Shown here in pieces: positions 61,291 to 64,000 of a stretch of 64,000 nucleotides of DNA. Positions within the stretch are counted from its first letter, which is position 1; every line of letters begins with the position of its first letter. The notes beneath the pieces were generated by a model, which saw nothing but the letters and a program-made list of their open reading frames with translations, did no database searches and was not told the DNA's origin. Made by a program: the position numbers and the translations under genes. The stretch is from contig OX359246.1 of NCBI GenBank assembly GCA_947179485.1, forward strand, positions 35,505,632 to 35,569,631. Reading direction: 5' to 3'. The DNA is from Allacma fusca. Its lineage: Eukaryota; Arthropoda; Collembola; Symphypleona; Sminthuridae.

Positions 61291-63999
61291 TCATTTTGAC
61301 AGTAATTTATAATGACCAAACGGTAATGAGTAATTACAATCCTCGCTATCTGGATAACATCTGTACATATCCAGTGCATGCATTCCTACCTTATTCATGC
61401 AAACAAAATTTAATGTATGATTAGTAGAACGAATTAAATTTACATCAAGTTTTTTTACAAGATTTTTTTCCACCACATCTCTATATGTTTCATGAGCGCA
61501 AAAATGTTTAAGAGCATATGCTGGCACGCCTTTATTTTTCATATCGATGGTTTGATCATGGAAAAGCAAACTGTGCTGCTTGCTGTTGAGACTGATAACT
61601 TCTGACACGTCCAGCGATTCGATTTTAAACTTTCCCGACTCATTTTTATTACCATCTCTTAGATTGGGTATATGTTGATGCAATTTAAATATTTCATGTT
61701 TGTTGGGTATTTTACTAAAATCAAAAAAATGTCTATTTTCAACCAGCTCGCTCCAAATTAGTTTTTCCTCGCCCAGAATTTCACATATAACACTATCAGT
61801 ATCTGAATAAATTACTGATATACGATCATTAAAAATACTGACTAAGTTGTCATAATAGCCAGAATAGAAAATTAATTTAGCTAAATCTAAAACAGACATT
61901 CCACACTGAATAAGAGTTGAAAGTGTAACTGATTTTGGTTTAAGCTTCACAATGCTGACGTTTTTGTTTAAAATGGAAAAATCTACACATTCCGGATCGG
62001 CAAGGTAAGCTCGAGCCTTGGCTGCTGACCTGCAAAATTTAACTGTAAAGAGATTCTCATTATTTCTGAGAGACATGCCATACGTTCCATTATTTATCAG
62101 CTTGAGATCTGACCTTTCTGATTCAGTATTAGCTATTCTACGTCTTTCAATATTATCCTGTATGAACTTACGTAGGTAAGCCTTCTCGGTAAATGAAAAC
62201 CCTGAATGGATTTTTACTAATTTCATTCCTTTTGCCAAATAAAAAGCAAGTGTTCTGTAATGTACTACATATTCGAGTCGTGGGTAACAGTGAAGCAGCA
62301 ACTTGGGAATGTTAAGGAAAGAGTTTGCACTCACCCTTCCCAGACTGGAGAGGGTGCGGCGCTGTTGCTCTGACAACCACTCGAGTTGCACACATCGCTT
62401 TTCTGGGCACAGGGGGAGAGAAGCTGTCTCATTCTGAATACTCTCAGGGTATTCCAAGTCAACTTTTACAATGTAGCCTCTGGAGTTGTCCTGGCTGAGA
62501 AGCTTCTCGTCTAACCAATTTATGCCATTGAGAGTGTCCAGAGTCTCCCATTTGTATTCAGATTGAGGATATTTAAAAGATTGCATTGCATGTGAATACA
62601 AGCTTACAATATCGAAATAAATTACGACACTTGGGAGCTTCTCGGAATTGTATCCGAAAGCACTTCTGGGCGTGTTTGCTCTGGTAATCTTTCGGGTCGC
62701 AAAGGACTGTCCTCCTTTTATACCCAACTTTATCATATCGTACATATTTTTATCCCTAATATATTCTATACTCTCGCCAGAAGAGTACAGCCAGCATTGC
62801 CAACTATAGCTGGAGCATGTACAACAATACGTAGGATCTAAACCGTACAATTTCATACCATTGAGAACAAAATTGAGCCAACAAATGCTCAAATGAACAG
62901 AATCCAACACACAGTACAATTGTGCATACGCATTAAAATCCTGAATCTGAAATACCTGACATATTTTATTTATCATTGACCATTGCGAGTCAGTGCATGG
63001 TTCATGGGTGAGTTCATTGAAAAACTCTTCTCGGCTCGGAATTGGAACACCCGGATTTAATTTTTCTGGTGAGGAGAGATAACTGTATGGGAACGGAATC
63101 TTGGCTAGGAGTAAGTCCTGCCAGACTAAATCATTGCATCCGTCATTTTTTGGTCTGGCAAGGATTCCTGAGGGAAACCAATAACGTTCAGCAACTTGTC
63201 GAAGCAGGGAAAAATGGGGAAAATTTTCCAATTGAAGTTTATTCACAAGCTGGGCTAGTGAGCTCGGTTGAAATTGACACGAATCTAAAAATCTTAGTTT
63301 AGCCTTTCTATTACCACATGTCAGCTTGCTCTTATTATATTTGGAACCTCCATAATTAGTGTGTAACTTTGGTATGTAGATACCTCTACCTTCAATGGTC
63401 ATGTGAACAAATTTCTCTCCTGTTTTTGCAATTACATGTATATTTTCATAATTAAAAAATGTATTGTCGGCGTGCTTCAAGAGAAGGTGAAAATCAAAAT
63501 TGCTCCCTCCATGTGCTATAAATGGAAATTCAAATTTGTACCTTATTTTAAGATTGCAAGACTGACAAATTGAAGAGACATATAAACCTGTATCATGATT
63601 GTGATTATAACATTTTATGACTACTTTTTCGTTCTTTGCGGGCTCTTGTTTGCGTGGATCAACCCTTTCTGTGTCACTCTCTTCACTGGGGGATTCGTAT
63701 AGCAATTTACCGTCTTCGGAAAACAAGTCAAAAGCAAGTTGATGCTCAGAGAACCCTTGCAGTGTTGAAGAAGTGAATTCACGCTTGCAATGCTGGCAAT
63801 GCGTTGCAGCCCGGTGTAATGATTTTTCTTCATCTGTAGGATCGATCATGTTATTTGTATTCCGTATGCGTTCTAGCAGTAATTGTCCCCAGTAGAACGC
63901 GCGGGAAAAGAAATGTTGCACAGGATTCTCTCCACAATAATATTCTGTCGTCATCAGCTCCCCGCAGTTGTTTGTGTTATGTACTACTACAAGAGAGTA
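61291..63999 (-). CDS. Family B DNA polymerase, viral/Polinton-type (5' partial)
   Basis: The frame is open from the window edge through ATG 63954 to TGA 61291, at least 900 residues without a stop. From that ATG: exonuclease motif IAHGGSNFDFHLLLKH (about 148), polymerase motif A as DIVSLYSHAM (about 448; normally DxxSLYP), motif B KLINNGTYGM (about 620), motif C YSDTDS (about 718) and a C-terminal NKGVPAYALKHF (KxY-like). A Cys/His cluster (CQHCKREF) lies near the N-terminus. These are features of DNA_pol_B_2, the group that includes protein-primed polymerases of linear plasmids, adenoviruses, bidnaviruses and Polintons. The proline of SLYP is absent here. The intact frame argues for recent arrival or for function. 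Confidence 0.88.
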   Translation of the reverse strand, partial: YSLVVVHNTNNCGELMTTEYYCGENPVQHFFSRAFYWGQLLLERIRNTNNMIDPTDEEKSLHRAATHCQHCKREFTSSTLQGFSEHQLAFDLFSEDGKLLYESPSEESDTERVDPRKQEPAKNEKVVIKCYNHNHDTGLYVSSICQSCNLKIRYKFEFPFIAHGGSNFDFHLLLKHADNTFFNYENIHVIAKTGEKFVHMTIEGRGIYIPKLHTNYGGSKYNKSKLTCGNRKAKLRFLDSCQFQPSSLAQLVNKLQLENFPHFSLLRQVAERYWFPSGILARPKNDGCNDLVWQDLLLAKIPFPYSYLSSPEKLNPGVPIPSREEFFNELTHEPCTDSQWSMINKICQVFQIQDFNAYAQLYCVLDSVHLSICWLNFVLNGMKLYGLDPTYCCTCSSYSWQCWLYSSGESIEYIRDKNMYDMIKLGIKGGQSFATRKITRANTPRSAFGYNSEKLPSVVIYFDIVSLYSHAMQSFKYPQSEYKWETLDTLNGINWLDEKLLSQDNSRGYIVKVDLEYPESIQNETASLPLCPEKRCVQLEWLSEQQRRTLSSLGRVSANSFLNIPKLLLHCYPRLEYVVHYRTLAFYLAKGMKLVKIHSGFSFTEKAYLRKFIQDNIERRRIANTESERSDLKLINNGTYGMSLRNNENLFTVKFCRSAAKARAYLADPECVDFSILNKNVSIVKLKPKSVTLSTLIQCGMSVLDLAKLIFYSGYYDNLVSIFNDRISVIYSDTDSVICEILGEEKLIWSELVENRHFFDFSKIPNKHEIFKLHQHIPNLRDGNKNESGKFKIESLDVSEVISLNSKQHSLLFHDQTIDMKNKGVPAYALKHFCAHETYRDVVEKNLVKKLDVNLIRSTNHTLNFVCMNKVGMHALDMYRCYPDSEDCNYSLPFGHYKLLSK

Positions 64000-64000
64000 A

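Noticed and set aside
1-64000. CRISPR arrays, rRNA genes or tRNA genes
   Set aside because: The tandem repeats seen lack unique spacers, the sequence is eukaryotic, and I found no cloverleaf or rRNA sequence by eye.

Overview
This is eukaryotic nuclear DNA, AT-rich, with short introns (about 60-100 bp), polyadenylation signals and many transposable elements. Gene content (a DBH/MOXD1-like copper monooxygenase, a two-repeat cysteine-rich secreted peptide, a C2H2 zinc-finger gene) suggests an arthropod, perhaps a hexapod such as a springtail. The taxonomic guess is weak.

Positions 844-30159 are one giant Ty3/Gypsy-type LTR element of 29,316 bp. It has two 580-bp LTRs in which I see no difference (TGTTACG...CGTAACA), a 4-bp target duplication (ATAT) and a polypurine tract. 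Its order is: 3.1-kb leader with an array of hairpins that share a loop and differ in their stems; a very long ORF1-Gag frame (from 4552) split by a nested 823-bp hAT-type MITE; a -1 frameshift site (GGGAAAC plus GC hairpin); Pol (protease, RT, RNase H, an approximately 600-residue spacer, integrase) with one in-frame TGA; a disordered Pol tail overlapped in another frame by five short coiled-coil ORFs; a small basic ORF; an RS-rich ORF; a 1417-residue protein with a signal-like segment; a small single-pass membrane protein; and 2.3 kb of 3' non-coding DNA. A paralogous copy of the target locus without the element lies at 43468-46475, so the insertion can be read directly against an empty site.

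From 30160 to 48000 the DNA is mostly dispersed repeats. Inside it is a minus-strand MOXD1/DBH-like gene (seven exons, 40616 down to 35784), whose second intron holds a plus-strand RLE-class (R2-like) non-LTR retrotransposon. From 48 to 58 kb are a two-knottin-motif secreted peptide gene, a membrane-protein-like fragment, an 11-bp-periodic AGGTCA array, a four-exon C2H2 zinc-finger gene, a small minus-strand membrane protein and an 11-bp minisatellite.

The right end (58132-64000) holds three genes that look like one replication module: a 241-residue protein of unknown function (minus, four exons), a Pif1-like SF1 helicase (plus, two exons) and a family B DNA polymerase (minus, running off the window). 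The polymerase is of the viral/plasmid/Polinton DNA_pol_B_2 kind. This suggests an endogenised DNA virus or a self-replicating transposon.
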